From the NCBI GenBank assembly GCA_029891385.1, contig CM057228.1:28648214-28712213 (forward strand): a stretch of DNA of 64,000 bases, written 5' to 3'. This DNA is from Erythroxylum novogranatense. Its lineage: Eukaryota > Streptophyta > Magnoliopsida > Malpighiales > Erythroxylaceae. The position numbers were made by a program, and so were the translations under genes. Positions 1-10,555 of this stretch are shown here, piece after piece. Each line of letters opens with the position of its first letter. Positions within the stretch are counted from its first letter, which is position 1. The notes under the pieces are model-generated. The model made no database searches. It was not told where the DNA came from and worked only from the letters and a program-made list of their open reading frames with translations.

Positions 1-2141
1 GATTTTCAACGGATTAAACCTTGAATCAAGTAAGTTTATACTTTTTTATGCTATTTGATCATAGATTTGAGTAAGAAATTGTTTAGAAATCTGGAAAATG
101 TCGATAATAGGGTTTTGTTGGTTTTGATTTGGGTTTTGATGAAAATGAGTTAAATGATGTTTGAGGATAGAAATAAGTTGAGTTTAAGGTTTAAAACTGA
201 TTGAGAGTGTTTAGAATGGATTTGGGATGATTTATATCGGAGGATTTGTGAAATTTCGGGTTTCGACGAAGTTTCGGTTTTGCGTCGTCACGACGCAGGA
301 TGAACACGCCATGGCGAGCCCCTTAGTGTGCGCGTCGCATTTAATATTAAATATTCAATTTATGTGCCATGACGAAGCGAGTATCGGCCGCACGCCGCGA
401 AGTGGAGCCGCAAGTCGCGAGAGCGAGCTTGGTCCGCACGTCGCGACGAAAGCAGCGGAGCAGACGTCATGATTTAACAACGGATTATACGTCATGACGA
501 GGTAGATCAAGCTTCGAAAAGTTGATTATTGAGGTTTTTGAATTGGAGAATTTTGGGATCTAATTTGGATTGGTTATGGATCAAAATGGCATTTGAGAGA
601 ATAGGAATTGAATTTGATGATTATCGGAAATTGAGTGGTAAACATATAGTGATTGTGAGTTTAATTGGAATGTGATTATAGACTATGGAAATTGGTAAAT
701 TGGTTTATTATAATTGAAAGTGTTATGGATTAGTAAGAGAGTGATCAAATTGAGGAATTCGGGAATTGGATTGGGAATGTCATAACATGTATAGTATTTA
801 TCATATTTGTTATTGAATACTGAAATTGGTATTTTAGTAATGTTCGATTAATTGATTGTTTAGAGGCACCGCTGAAACAATTCCACGGATATGCGGGGAC
901 TTCCAGGCGATAGCTCGGAAGTGCAGGTGAGTAACCTAGTTGGTTTCTCAACTTATATGTGTTACATTTTGTGTACATATGCCATGTGAAGATACGGATG
1001 GATATGTGTGACTGTTTTGATTGATTTCGAACCATGGGTGTTCGAAATATTGGATTCAGATATGGAAGTGCAAAATGTGAATAAATGTGCATAAATGCAA
1101 TAGTGAATCAAATTGTAAACGTGTTAGTGAAATAATTGAGATATGTATATGATCGAAATACCGGACTAAAGGTCCGAAGAAATGAGATATGACAGTGAAA
1201 TGTGAATGACATATGCACTCATGCATAATTAAATGATCAGATAATGATAGTTGTTGACCCGAGACGCCATCAGATATTTGAGGACGCCATGTAAAACCCA
1301 AGAACACACGCCGCAAAAAACACGCAAACACCTACGAGTGGGGTGTGGGGTCCTATTATGTGAAAGGGATTAGTGTATACCAAATGGCTCTCCTATCCCT
1401 AATGTGAGTGGGCGATAGTGCATACCCGGAGGCCCTCCTACTTGCCAAAAATGTGATTACTGATTTCTGATTGCGCTCGGTCACAACAATGAAATGAAAC
1501 TGAAAGTGTCACATGCATACTGCATATGTAAATGATCTAAAGTGAACTGTGTGAAAGTGAAATTGAATGCATGTGAATATATGAAAGTGTGTATATGAAT
1601 TGTGAATGCATGAGTTGGGTGAACCATCGATGATGGTTTCTCACTGAGTTCGCAAACTCACCCAACATTGCAATTGTTTTTCAGGAACTGAAGAGTACCC
1701 CGTTAGACCAACGGGAGTATGATCACTGCTAGCAAGCGCGTAGTATCGGCCCGGGATCGGTGTCGTCACATCTGCATTAGTATAGTGATTTGTTCAAGGG
1801 CCCTAACTAGATAAATGTAAAATTGTATTGTGTTTTAGTGATTATTTGAAATGTGTTCGAAATGGCATTGGAACCCGGTTGGGTCATGCCTTTCTACTTA
1901 TGCTGTGATTGAGCACTATTGAGTGCCTTTTGTGATCGAAATCGTATTTGATTGAAAAGATTTTCATAGCAAATTGGGCTAAAGTGTTTATTGATTTCCG
2001 CTTGTTTAACTGTTTTGAAAAAGAAAAGTGTTACAATGAGTTTTAAAAGGTAGTGATTGTTCTAATCGCCACCCTCGGGTCACGGGCTCGGATATCACCG
2101 CTTGATGTCGAGTTCGGTCTCGCTCGGAGTGGGGTGCTACA
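1..2141 (+). mobile_element. LTR of LARD-family Ty3 element (right part; solo or 3' LTR)
   Basis: This is the right-hand part of a long LTR whose left end lies outside the window. It matches the 3' LTR of the element at 34051-42284 in several blocks: around 865-950 versus 40343-40430, 1620-1790 versus 41718-41880, and the end at 2070-2141 versus 42210-42284. It ends in TGCTACA at 2141, and the next bases belong to a copia element rather than to a PBS, so it is a 3' or solo LTR inserted into that copia element. Positions 280-470 hold a CpG-rich stretch with GTCGCGAC-like cores. It lacks the ~45-bp tandem array present in the two LTRs at 34-42 kb. No gene lies here; the short open frames at 227-472 and 745-1331 are LTR sequence. 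Confidence 0.8.
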
Positions 2142-3607
2142 TACTATGTTCTTCACTGGTTGAACACCGATTGCAATAGCAGTCTTCTGTCTGGTAACTA
2201 CTTCCACCATTTTGATCTTCAACTTTTGTTTCCTCAAAAACTTGTGGTAGTTGTATACCATTAGACACTGTTTATCATCCTCCGAATCTGATACTGCTGT
2301 TGCTTCTTGATGTGCTTCATTAGGAGTCATCTGAACTGGGCTTTCATCTACTGGCTCCTCCTGTTGAGCAACAGGTGTTTCCTGAACCGTGCTTTCTTTA
2401 GCTAGTTCTTCTTCTTGTTGAACAATAGGGGTATCCTTCTTAGTCTTTTTCTCTGCTTCAGTTAGTTTTACTAATTTCTTCATTGGAGATTTTCTTTTCT
2501 CAAATGTTGCTTTTCTCTTCCTTTCAGTCTCTTTGGATTTTCTGGCCGTATCTTCTTCCAGAATAGAGACTAAGGATCTTGTGGCACTGGGTGCACAAGA
2601 TTTAGAAGTTTCTTCTCGACTCTGTTCTCTGGCAATCTTTTCTTCCTGCCCTCGAGTCCTAATTCTGGTGATCTCTTTGCTTTCTTCACAACTTCGCTCA
2701 AAAGACTTTCTCCTTGTCTCTTTGGCGACTTTGTTTTGTCCTCCGAGATTGGCTTTCTTTGAAAAGAGGACTCGCCATTTTCATGAGAGGTCTACCTAGC
2801 ACTCTCCTTAGTTCAGCAGTAGGTAATTTGATACTCACTGGAGACTGAGAACTTGAGACAGAGTCTTCTTCAATACACCCTCCCCTCGCTTCTTGACTTC
2901 CAAGAGTCGGCTTGGTTTTGTCTCATCGTGTTCGCACCCATTCGTCAGATCGTGTGTGCATCGATCTTGCTCTTCACAGAACAGTTTGTCCGATACCGTG
3001 GTGTGCATTTAATACCGATTCCTTAAAATCCTCGTCAAAATCATACCATAAGGATAATGGTAGTTTCCTTTAACCCTTAACCATATAGTGAAAGATTAAG
3101 AAGGGTAAATCTATGGGCTTCGATTCAATAGGTAGAAACAGCATTGTTCATCCAGAGTGGTCACTAAATGTCTTGAACCGACTCTGGGTAGAATGCAATT
3201 AAACAAAATTGCGTGAAGCACCCTAGCCTTCTAATCAAATTTGATGTCTTCCTCTCCTCGAGTTATTTGTGCCATATAGTTGCCTCTTGATATCTTCTTC
3301 TTTCATTCAATGAGGTCATCCATCCGGCCTTGGTAGACAATTTCTCACCAACTGATGGATAGTCGGTCACCTTCTTTATCAAATCCTTTGTTACAAGAAT
3401 AGATATTCTCTCTACAGATGATACAATGGTGTTATCTATCGACGAAATGCTCTTCCGTAACTCATATACTTCATTCAGATAGACTGGTTCTTGTATCTGA
3501 AAGAAGTTCTTCCAACCCGCTCTTATGATTTCTGGTTCTACATCCATGCCGTCTCTTCTTAGTGACTCAAAGTCCACAAGTCTTCCATAAACCATGGCTG
3601 CTTCCAT
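2142..3607 (-). pseudogene. Post-pol ORF of the SIRE-type copia (plant-transposon-protein/env-like position)
   Basis: This coding remnant lies downstream of RNase H in the pol orientation, where SIRE elements carry an extra ORF. The first part (3607-3263; EAAMVYGRL, EVEPEI-like and AGWKNFF blocks) resembles the 'putative plant transposon protein' domain found in plant retroelements. The end part (2483-2142) is an acidic, glutamine/proline-rich low-complexity stretch with repeated PVAQQEEPVDESP-like units. The open frame runs on to 2043, but its last ~33 codons come from the LTR inserted at 2141, so its natural C-terminus is missing. I see no fusion peptide or clear transmembrane segment that would support an envelope role. 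Confidence 0.55.
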
Positions 3608-3871
3608 TGTATAGAGTGAAAAATATCTTCTGGAGAACTTTTTGAGCGAAATGTTTTTGAGAGAATTGGTAAAGCAGAGATGAATCGTCAGGAGATGATG
3701 AAAAGACTGCTATAATTTCATCTTCAGTCTACATATAGGGTTATGGTCCGGTGAGTTCTAGAATCATTAAGAACCTCGAGATTATCAGATTTTTCCCTCC
3801 AAAAATCTTTCTTGTGAGAGAGTTACCAATTGTAACTCAATGTAACTAACGCCGTTAGTTTCCACGTTATT

Positions 3872-5400
3872 TTAGCCTGACTGCTCATTTAACATCACCA
3901 TGTTAAGATTGCGTCTTATCTTCTGAAACCGTTCTTCACTTAGTGGTTTAGTGAAGATGTCTGCCCACTGAAGTTCTGTTTCAACAAACTGTAGAAGCAC
4001 CACTTTCTTCTGAACATAATCTCTCAGGAAGTGATGTCTGACTTCTATATGCTTCACTCTGAAATGCTGAATTGGATTCTTTGATAGATTTATTCATACT
4101 GGTGTTGTCGCAATAAATTAGAATCTCCTCCTCTTTAATCGAATAGTCTTCAAGTCGATACTTGATCCACGGTGCTCGTGAGCAGCAACTTCGGCGGCAT
4201 ATATTCTCGCTTCACGGTTGATCGAACAATTGAGCTTTGTCTCTTGCTTGACCAGAGACTAGATTTCCTCAGAAAATGACATCCTCCACTTGTGCTTTTT
4301 CTTTCGATTCTGTCTCCAGATAATCCGCATCGCAATATCCAATTAACTCAAACCTTTACCTTTCTCAAACATTAAGCAAAGATCGGTAGTACTGCGAGAT
4401 ATCTCAAAATTCTTTTAACAAAGAATAAATGAGACTCTCTAGGATCGGCTTGAAATCTTGCACACAAGCATACACCGAATGTAATATCGGTCTACTTGCA
4501 TGAAGATACAATGAAGAACCGATCATCCTCTATATAGGATTTGATCCACCTTCTTACCAAGTTCGCCTTTCGACAAAGGTTTGAAGGATGCATCGAGTTG
4601 CCATAGGCTTCACATTATTCATATCAAACTTATTCAACAACTCTTTCACATACTTTTGTTGATGAATGAAGATCTTCTCTTGATCCGCCTAACTTGAAAC
4701 CCAAGAAAGAACTTTAACTCGCCCATCATACTCATTTCAAATTCTTTCTTCATTAAGCTCTCAAACTTTAAACACAACTCTTTTGAAGTAGCACCAAAAA
4801 TGATATCATCAACGTAGATCTGTACTAAGATAAAATCATTCTGAAAACTCTTTCTAAAGAGCGCCTTATCAACTTGTCCTCTCATCAAACCATTCTCTAT
4901 TAGGAAAGTACTCAGACGATCATACCAAGCTCTAGAGCTTGCTTCACCCGTATAAGGCTTTGTGAAGTCTATAGACATAGTCCGGTTTTTTAACATCTTC
5001 AAAGTCGTGGTTGTTTCACATACACCTCTTCATCTATAAAACCATTCGTAAATGCACTCTTAACATCCATCTGAAACAACTTTATATCATGACAGATCGA
5101 TATGCTAACAAAATCCTTATAGCTTCAAGTCTAGCCACGGAGCATATGTTTCATTGTAGTCTATTCCTTCTTGCGATTATAGCCTTATGCTACTAATCTA
5201 GCCTTATTACGACTCACTCTTCCCGATTCGCCTAACTTATTCTTAAAACCCATCTGGTTCCAATAATGGATTTCTTAAAGGTTTAGGACTAAGGACCGAC
5301 GTTATTTCTAGTAAATTGATTCAGCTCCTCTTGCATGGCTAACACCCAAGCTTCGTCTTGAAGAGCTTCCTTAACCTTCTTAGGCTCTACTTGTAGATAA
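3872..5400 (-). pseudogene. copia reverse transcriptase-RNase H region, decayed
   Basis: This is the second half of pol. The RT catalytic block YVDDIIFG is intact within 4646-5002, preceded by ALFRK and followed by EFEMSMMGELKFFLGFQV, as in SIRE/Tnt-type RTs. RNase H is present as fragments at 4150-4335 (DRIERKSTSGGCHFL) and 3872-4057 (KHIEVRHHFLRDYVQKK and ADIFTKPLSEERF, the usual end of copia RH). The frame is lost at several points between these blocks. Confidence 0.82.
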
Positions 5401-5408
5401 AGGCTACA

Positions 5409-7034
5409 TTAGCTTCTCTTCGAATCGGACCTTGTCCTAACTCCTTCTGAGGTGTCACCGATAACTAGTTCTTCTGGATGAAAACTTTTATATCTCCAAT
5501 TTCGTCTTAGTTCTATAGTTTCTGGAATATCTTCAATCTTGTTCTCATGAGTGTTTGACGAGGGAGTTTCTGAGGTATCATCTAAGTTCTTTGAAGGACC
5601 TTCATTCTCCACGTCATCTTTCTTATGGGGTTGAGAATTATCATCAAACTTGACATGGATCATCTCTTCAACAGTCTTTGAAGTCAAGTTGTAAACTCGA
5701 AATGTTTTAGACGATAATGAGTAGCCTAGGAAGATTCCTGAATAGGTCTTCGAATCGAATTTATCCAACAGCTCTTTTGTATTCAGAATGGAACATTTGC
5801 ACCCAAATGGATGAAAGTAAGATATGCTTGGTCTTCTTCCATTCCATAACTCGCAAGGAGTCTTCTTCAACATAGGTCGCAACATGATCCTATTCTGAAT
5901 ATAGCATCTTTGTATTCACTTTCTTACCTTGTAAATACTTAGGAAGATTCGTCTCACATAGCATTGTCCTTGCCATCTCTTGAATCGTCCTATTCTTTCT
6001 TTCAACAACTCCATTTTGTCAGGAGTTCTAGGGTTTGAAGTTGTGGAAAATTCCATTCTCCTCACAAGATACTCTAAACTTCTCATTTTCAAATTCTCCA
6101 CCATGGTCACTCCTGATACTGGCTATGGACATTCCTTTTTCATTATGTAACTTTCTGGATAAGATTCTAAAACACTTAAAAGACTCATCTTTGTGTGATA
6201 AAATAATATCCAACAAAATCGAGTAAAGTCATCAACAATGATGAGTCCATATTTCTTTCTCGCTAAGACTTAATGTCCTTGTAGGACCAAATAAATCCAT
6301 ATGTACAGCTTCTAAAGGTCTTAATGAGGTTACAAAACTTTTAGAAGAGAAAGAGGTTTTAACTTGTTTTCCTTTCAAACAATTTTCACGAAAAAGTTCT
6401 TTGTCAAAACTTATTTTGGCAAACCTCTTACCAAATCATGTTTTACCAATTTTGAAATATGTTTCAAAGAGACATGACCTAGATTTTATGCCGATTAGTC
6501 TTTCTTCTTCGTAAGATAGAAAACATGAAATATTTTGTCTTTGAAAATCTTCTAAATTGATTTTGTAAGGTTGTTTCTTCTCTTGGCGAGAGAAAGTATA
6601 GACCCATCTTTGTTTCGACTTCAAAAGATTTTGATTGAATGTAATCTGTGAAACCGAAATCACACAATTGACTAACGCTAATCAAGTTATGCTTTAGACC
6701 ATCAACAAGCAGTACATTATTTATGCATACAAAGGAATCTTTACCTATTTTCCTGATTCCAATAATTTTGCCCTGCTGGTTGTCTTCGAAAGTTACTGAT
6801 CCTCCCTTCTTATACTGAAGGTCTAGGAACATAGACCTTCTTCCCGTCATGTGTCGCGAGCATCCACTGTCTAAATACCAATGGTGCTTGCTGTATCTTC
6901 CAAGAAAGGATATATGCAGGAGAAACTATATTATTTTTTGGTACCCAAATTTTCTTGGGTCCTTTATGGTTAGTAGTATGCATATGATGTGATCTATGAT
7001 GCATATTATTAGAATGTTGATTAAAATGAATCAT
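5409..7034 (-). pseudogene. copia protease-integrase region, decayed
   Basis: This is the first half of pol. A protease active-site block WYLDSGCSRHMTG can be read at about 6840-6885, joining two frames. It is followed by the conserved post-active-site stretch and the GAG-pre-integrase block (6479-6850; SFVCINNVLLVDGLKHNL). The integrase core is recognisable at 6028-6216 (IRSDHGGEFEN, one of the catalytic Asp blocks). The integrase C-terminal part at 5409-5885 has KKTPCELWNGRRPSISYFH and FGCKC...GIFLGYS. Several frame changes and stops break it, so no active enzyme is expected. Confidence 0.82.
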
Positions 7035-7049
7035 CCTATATCTTCCTTT

Positions 7050-8527
7050 TTAAATGTCATATTTTTTACGAGACTGAATCTTGTTTCCTGTAAACCCTAA
7101 TCCAGTCTTATCACTCGGATGTCTACATTTTCCAAGCATCTCATTCATTTTCTTTGTACTCTCTGTGAAAGTAGCTAAATCAACTGATAAATTCTTAATC
7201 CTTAGTTTAAGTTGATTAATCTCTTCTGATCTGTCTACAATTTTCTTTTTATCTTCTAATTGTTTCTTTAAACAAACATTTTCTCTCTCTATTATCTCAG
7301 TATGTCTAATATTTTCTACATACTTCTTCTTTAACAGCTTGTACTGTTTCAGAATAGCATGAGAATCTTCTAACAATTCTGAATAGGCATCATGCAAATT
7401 ATCATAATCTGATTTTACCTCCTCATCACTATCTTCCTCAGCCATTAGGCAAATGTTTGCATGTTCTGATGACTCGGAGCCTGTATCTGATTCAGATGAA
7501 TCTAGGTCCTCCCATGTTGCCATCATGCTTTTCTTGCCTTCTCTACTCTTCTTTGGTTTCTTCTTGAGAGTAGGACATTCGGACTTGTAGTGTCCAGGCT
7601 GGTTGCACTCGAAGCAAATGATAGAAGACTTCTCTGGTTTAGCTTCATCTTTCCCATTCTTTCTAAATGTCCGGTTCCTCTGGGCTTTTTCTTCCACATA
7701 CGCCTTATCTTTCTCGAAATGAAAGATAATTTGTCATCTTCATCACTTGACTCGATTCGGATTGGCCGGAGTTATCATCCTTTGATTCTTCAATTTTCAA
7801 CGCTTTTGATGACTTCCTCCTTCTCTCGAGTCTTATGATTCTTTTGTCCGCCTTGATTTATTGATTTATCTCGCTTGGGCTTGTCTTCGACGTTGAGTTC
7901 TACTTCATGAATCTTTATGATCCCAAAGAACTCATCCAACTTTAACACGCCAAGTCTTTGGCTTCTTGCCGCAAGAACTTTAGGTCTCCATCTCTTAGGA
8001 AGACTTCTTAGAATCTTTCGAACATGATCTTGATTGTTGTATGTCCTTCCAAGAGCTTTCAATCCATTGACAATTGTTTGAAATCTTCCAAACATTTGAT
8101 CAATAGATTCTTCATCTTCCATCCTGAAAAGTTCATATTGATGCACAAGAATACTTATCTTGGATTCTTTAACTTGGCTTGTGCCTTCGTGAGCAATAGA
8201 CAATGTGTCCCACATCTCTTTACAGATGTCACAACTGCACTTTGTCATACTCGCCTCGCTTAGGGCACATGTCAAGAAAAATTTTGCCTTTGAATTTAAC
8301 TGTATTCTTGCTTTCTGATCAGCCGTCCATCTGTTCCGTGGAATAGAATTGCCTTCTTCATCTATAGGTGTGTAAGGTTTGTTCTCTATAACGTCCCAAA
8401 GGTCAACATGAGTAGATTCGATGAATAACCGCATCCTATCTTTCCAGTAGTGATAGTCTTCTCCGTTGAATGCTGGAGGTCTAGTGACTGAGGCTCCTTC
8501 AGCGATGTATACATGTGACTCCGCCAT
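7050..8527 (-). pseudogene. copia gag (SIRE-type), frameshifted
   Basis: This encodes the capsid polyprotein of the copia element. The start is taken at 8527 (MAESHVYIAEGASVTRPP) because the homologous gag at 62559 starts there; an in-frame ATG at 8551 is less likely. The N-terminal part (8527-7790) is the UBN2-like capsid domain with the RPPAFNGEDYHYWKDRM block. After a frame change near 7790-7697 the rest continues to 7050. That part has an intact zinc knuckle, CFECNQPGHYKSEC (about 7578-7619), an acidic Ser/Asp/Glu-rich segment, and a leucine/lysine-rich probable coiled coil. The frame break makes it non-functional as read. Confidence 0.82.
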
Positions 8528-8566
8528 TATCTTTAATCCACACTTCGCCAAAGTGATTCTTGGATA

Positions 8567-8582
8567 CCTTTCTTTGATACCA
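8567..8582 (-). promoter_or_regulatory. Primer-binding site of the minus-strand copia element
   Basis: Read on the minus strand, TGGTATCAAAG lies a few bases inside the LTR end at 8590. It matches the plant tRNA-iMet PBS (TGGTATCAGAGC) with substitutions. The second copia copy keeps TGGTATCAGAGCTTGG at 62504, so this site has decayed. Confidence 0.7.
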
Positions 8583-8589
8583 ATTGAAA

Positions 8590-9546
8590 TGAATCACACG
8601 TTAATACAACACTTATAAAATAATAATAGAATGCACGAGAAGGGGGGGTTGAATTGTGTATTCCCCTCTTTATAAATCTTTTCAGAATTACTTGTTAGGA
8701 ATAAAAAATCTTTACAGAATTTTTATTTATTCCGATTGATCAAATTTCTCAATACTATGTATATGAACAGTAAGTAATGATAAAGTTTGAAACTAAAAAC
8801 GAGATAGAGAGTAAGAGTGGTAGACACGCGGATTTATCCTGGTTCACCCCAAACCGTGGGCTACGTCCAGTCCTCAGAGTTTCTTCTGAGATTTCACTAT
8901 CTCTTCAATCATTACAAGTATTCTTTCACGAGCCTCTTCGGTCTCTACAACCATTCTTTCACACTTAGCCTCTGCAGCTATCTGCACACCTTTTCTTTTC
9001 AAAAATATTTGAACACTTTGTTACAAAAAAATAGCACTTCGGCTAGTTTGCACTTAATCGCTTTTCACTTTGTGTAATTTTCTAAGATCGTGACTTTTTC
9101 GCTTTTTCGACTTGACTTGAATTTATAGCCTTCGCCTCTAATCGCTTCTTGATTCTTGAATCTTGAATCTTTAATCTTTAAAGAAACGGTTAATCAGTTG
9201 AGTTCTGTAACTAACTCGAACTGACTCTTGCGTCTGTTTCTTTACTTCGCTCTCTCATCTGCTTCACATTTGCGCTCGCTTTGCTTTTGCGTCTGCGTCA
9301 CTTTGCATTTACGCTCGTCTGCTTTTGCATTTAAGCTCTGCGTCTGCTTTGCATTTGCGTCTGCGTCTGCTTTGTATTTGCGTCCGCGTCTGCTTTGCAT
9401 TTGCGTCTGCGTCTGCTTCACATTTGCATCTGCGTCTGCTTCGTATTTGCGTCTGCGTCTGTTGCTATTTTGTTTTTCTTGTATATGATCTCTCTTTGTT
9501 TGTTATACATCAAAATCATTTTTATGTAAAGTCATTTTGACTTAAC
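8590..9546 (-). repeat. 5' LTR of minus-strand SIRE-type copia
   Basis: This LTR of about 957 bp is bounded by TG and CA when read on the minus strand. It is homologous to the 928-bp LTR at 61569-62496. It has the C/G homopolymer near its PBS-side end (G-run at 8641-8649; C-run at about 62436-62447 in the other copy) and a degenerate tandem array of GCGTCTGC/TTTGCATTTGC units at 9228-9470. Open frames across the array are products of the repeat. Confidence 0.85.
9228..9470 (-). repeat. GCGTCTGC/TTTGCATTTGC degenerate tandem array in the copia LTR
   Basis: Units of about 12-30 bp built from TGCGTCTGC and TTTGCATTTG are repeated about ten times. The second copia LTR has the same repeat on the other strand as GCAAAAGCAGACG units at 61670-61830. 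The array is therefore a family feature that varies in copy number. Confidence 0.8.
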
Positions 9547-10388
9547 AACGTGCACGTTGACATTAAAGCCTTCTCCCGGCTGCCCGCTTGAGGCCATGAG
9601 ATCCTTGAGAAATCGGACTCGGATAGTTTACAGATCTACCTTTGGTTTATCCGGATCGTTTACGGAACTCTCGAGCTAATGGATTGTGCATACACGATGG
9701 ACTTGTTGAGCATAACACATGATTGCTATGACTGACTTGTTGCATAAGAATTGTTATGTTGAGAAATAGAAATTGCATGACCTATATTTATATGAATGTG
9801 AATAAATTGATGAATTTTGATTTGCTAGTGATATATGTATATTGCTTGATTGTGTGGCTCGTTGCAGATGACTATAAACGTATATGCCCCTGAGCTTCGT
9901 AGCTCACCCCATTACTCTCCCCTCCTCAGGTGCTGATCGAGACGATTGTCGACCTTGCAAGGCATCGGAAACTTCAAGCTAGTTAGGAGCCTTGCATTAA
10001 GTTAGTACTTTGGTTAGCCCGCCAGCATTTCATCATGAAGCATACTTTTGTATTTTGGAATTAAATTTCCTTTTGTATTCTGTTATATTTCAAGAATACT
10101 TGTTGAATTTCTTCGAATGACAATGACATATGGTTTATGTATTTGGGATGGTTAATGCATGTTTAGAATGCATGTGTAGAATGTATGTATTGTTATATAT
10201 ATTTGTATGAATCGAAATATGATTATATGAGTCGAATTGTGTATGTATGAGTATATGTTTGTGTTTGTATCGAATTTATGGATTTGTAAGGATGTTGGGA
10301 TCGGGTCCGAAAGTTCATGGAGCGCCCGTCGCAGGCGCAGCCTGAGGGGCCGCCTCGGGGATCAGACATCTGGAGCCCGGGCCCAACA
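9547..10388 (+). repeat. 5' LTR of Tekay-2 (right 842 bp only)
   Basis: Homologous to 16630-17470 and ending in CCCAACA, followed directly by the PBS. The upstream part was displaced by insertion of the copia element at 9546/9547. Confidence 0.88.
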
Positions 10389-10392
10389 TGTT

Positions 10393-10411
10393 TGGTATCA
10401 GAGCGCCTAGG
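10393..10411 (+). promoter_or_regulatory. Primer-binding site (tRNA-iMet type) of Tekay-2
   Basis: TGGTATCAGAGCGCCTAGG begins four bases after the LTR terminus. It is the standard plant tRNA-iMet-complementary PBS and is identical to the site at 29609-29627 of Tekay-R. Confidence 0.9.
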
Positions 10412-10555
10412 TTTAGTGTCCTTGGCTTAGAATGCATGTAGGACAAACTGTGTGAGATATGATTAAATGTTGCATTGATTAAGTGACATGCACATCATGC
10501 ATACATGTAGATTGACCTGTAGCTAATCCTTAGTGTTTACCTTTAAAGGAGTACG

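Larger units (their letters stand above)
2142..9546 (-). mobile_element. SIRE-type Ty1/copia retrotransposon, minus strand, left end cut
   Basis: The element reads right to left: LTR (8590-9546), PBS, gag, protease, integrase, RT, RNase H and a further post-pol ORF region. The order protease-integrase-RT-RH defines Ty1/copia. The gag with a CCHC knuckle and coiled coil, and an extra ORF after pol, fit the SIRE/Maximus lineage. Its right LTR terminus (TGTTAAGTC on the minus strand) abuts the Tekay-2 LTR at 9547, so it inserted there. Its left part is interrupted at 2141/2142 by another LTR, and its other LTR is outside the window. Many frameshifts and stops show it is dead. Confidence 0.88.

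Noticed and set aside
227..472. 81-codon plus-strand ORF
   Set aside because: It lies in the CpG cassette of an LTR, where repeats with high GC suppress stop codons; no domain and no conservation in the sister LTR.
2533..2799. 88-codon plus-strand ORF with hydrophobic segments
   Set aside because: Antisense shadow of the post-pol coding region of the minus-strand copia element.
9228..9540. Cys-rich ORFs of 71-86 codons (LRLLCICV-like repeats)
   Set aside because: Translation of the GCGTCTGC tandem array in the copia LTR; all frames stay open because of the repeat.
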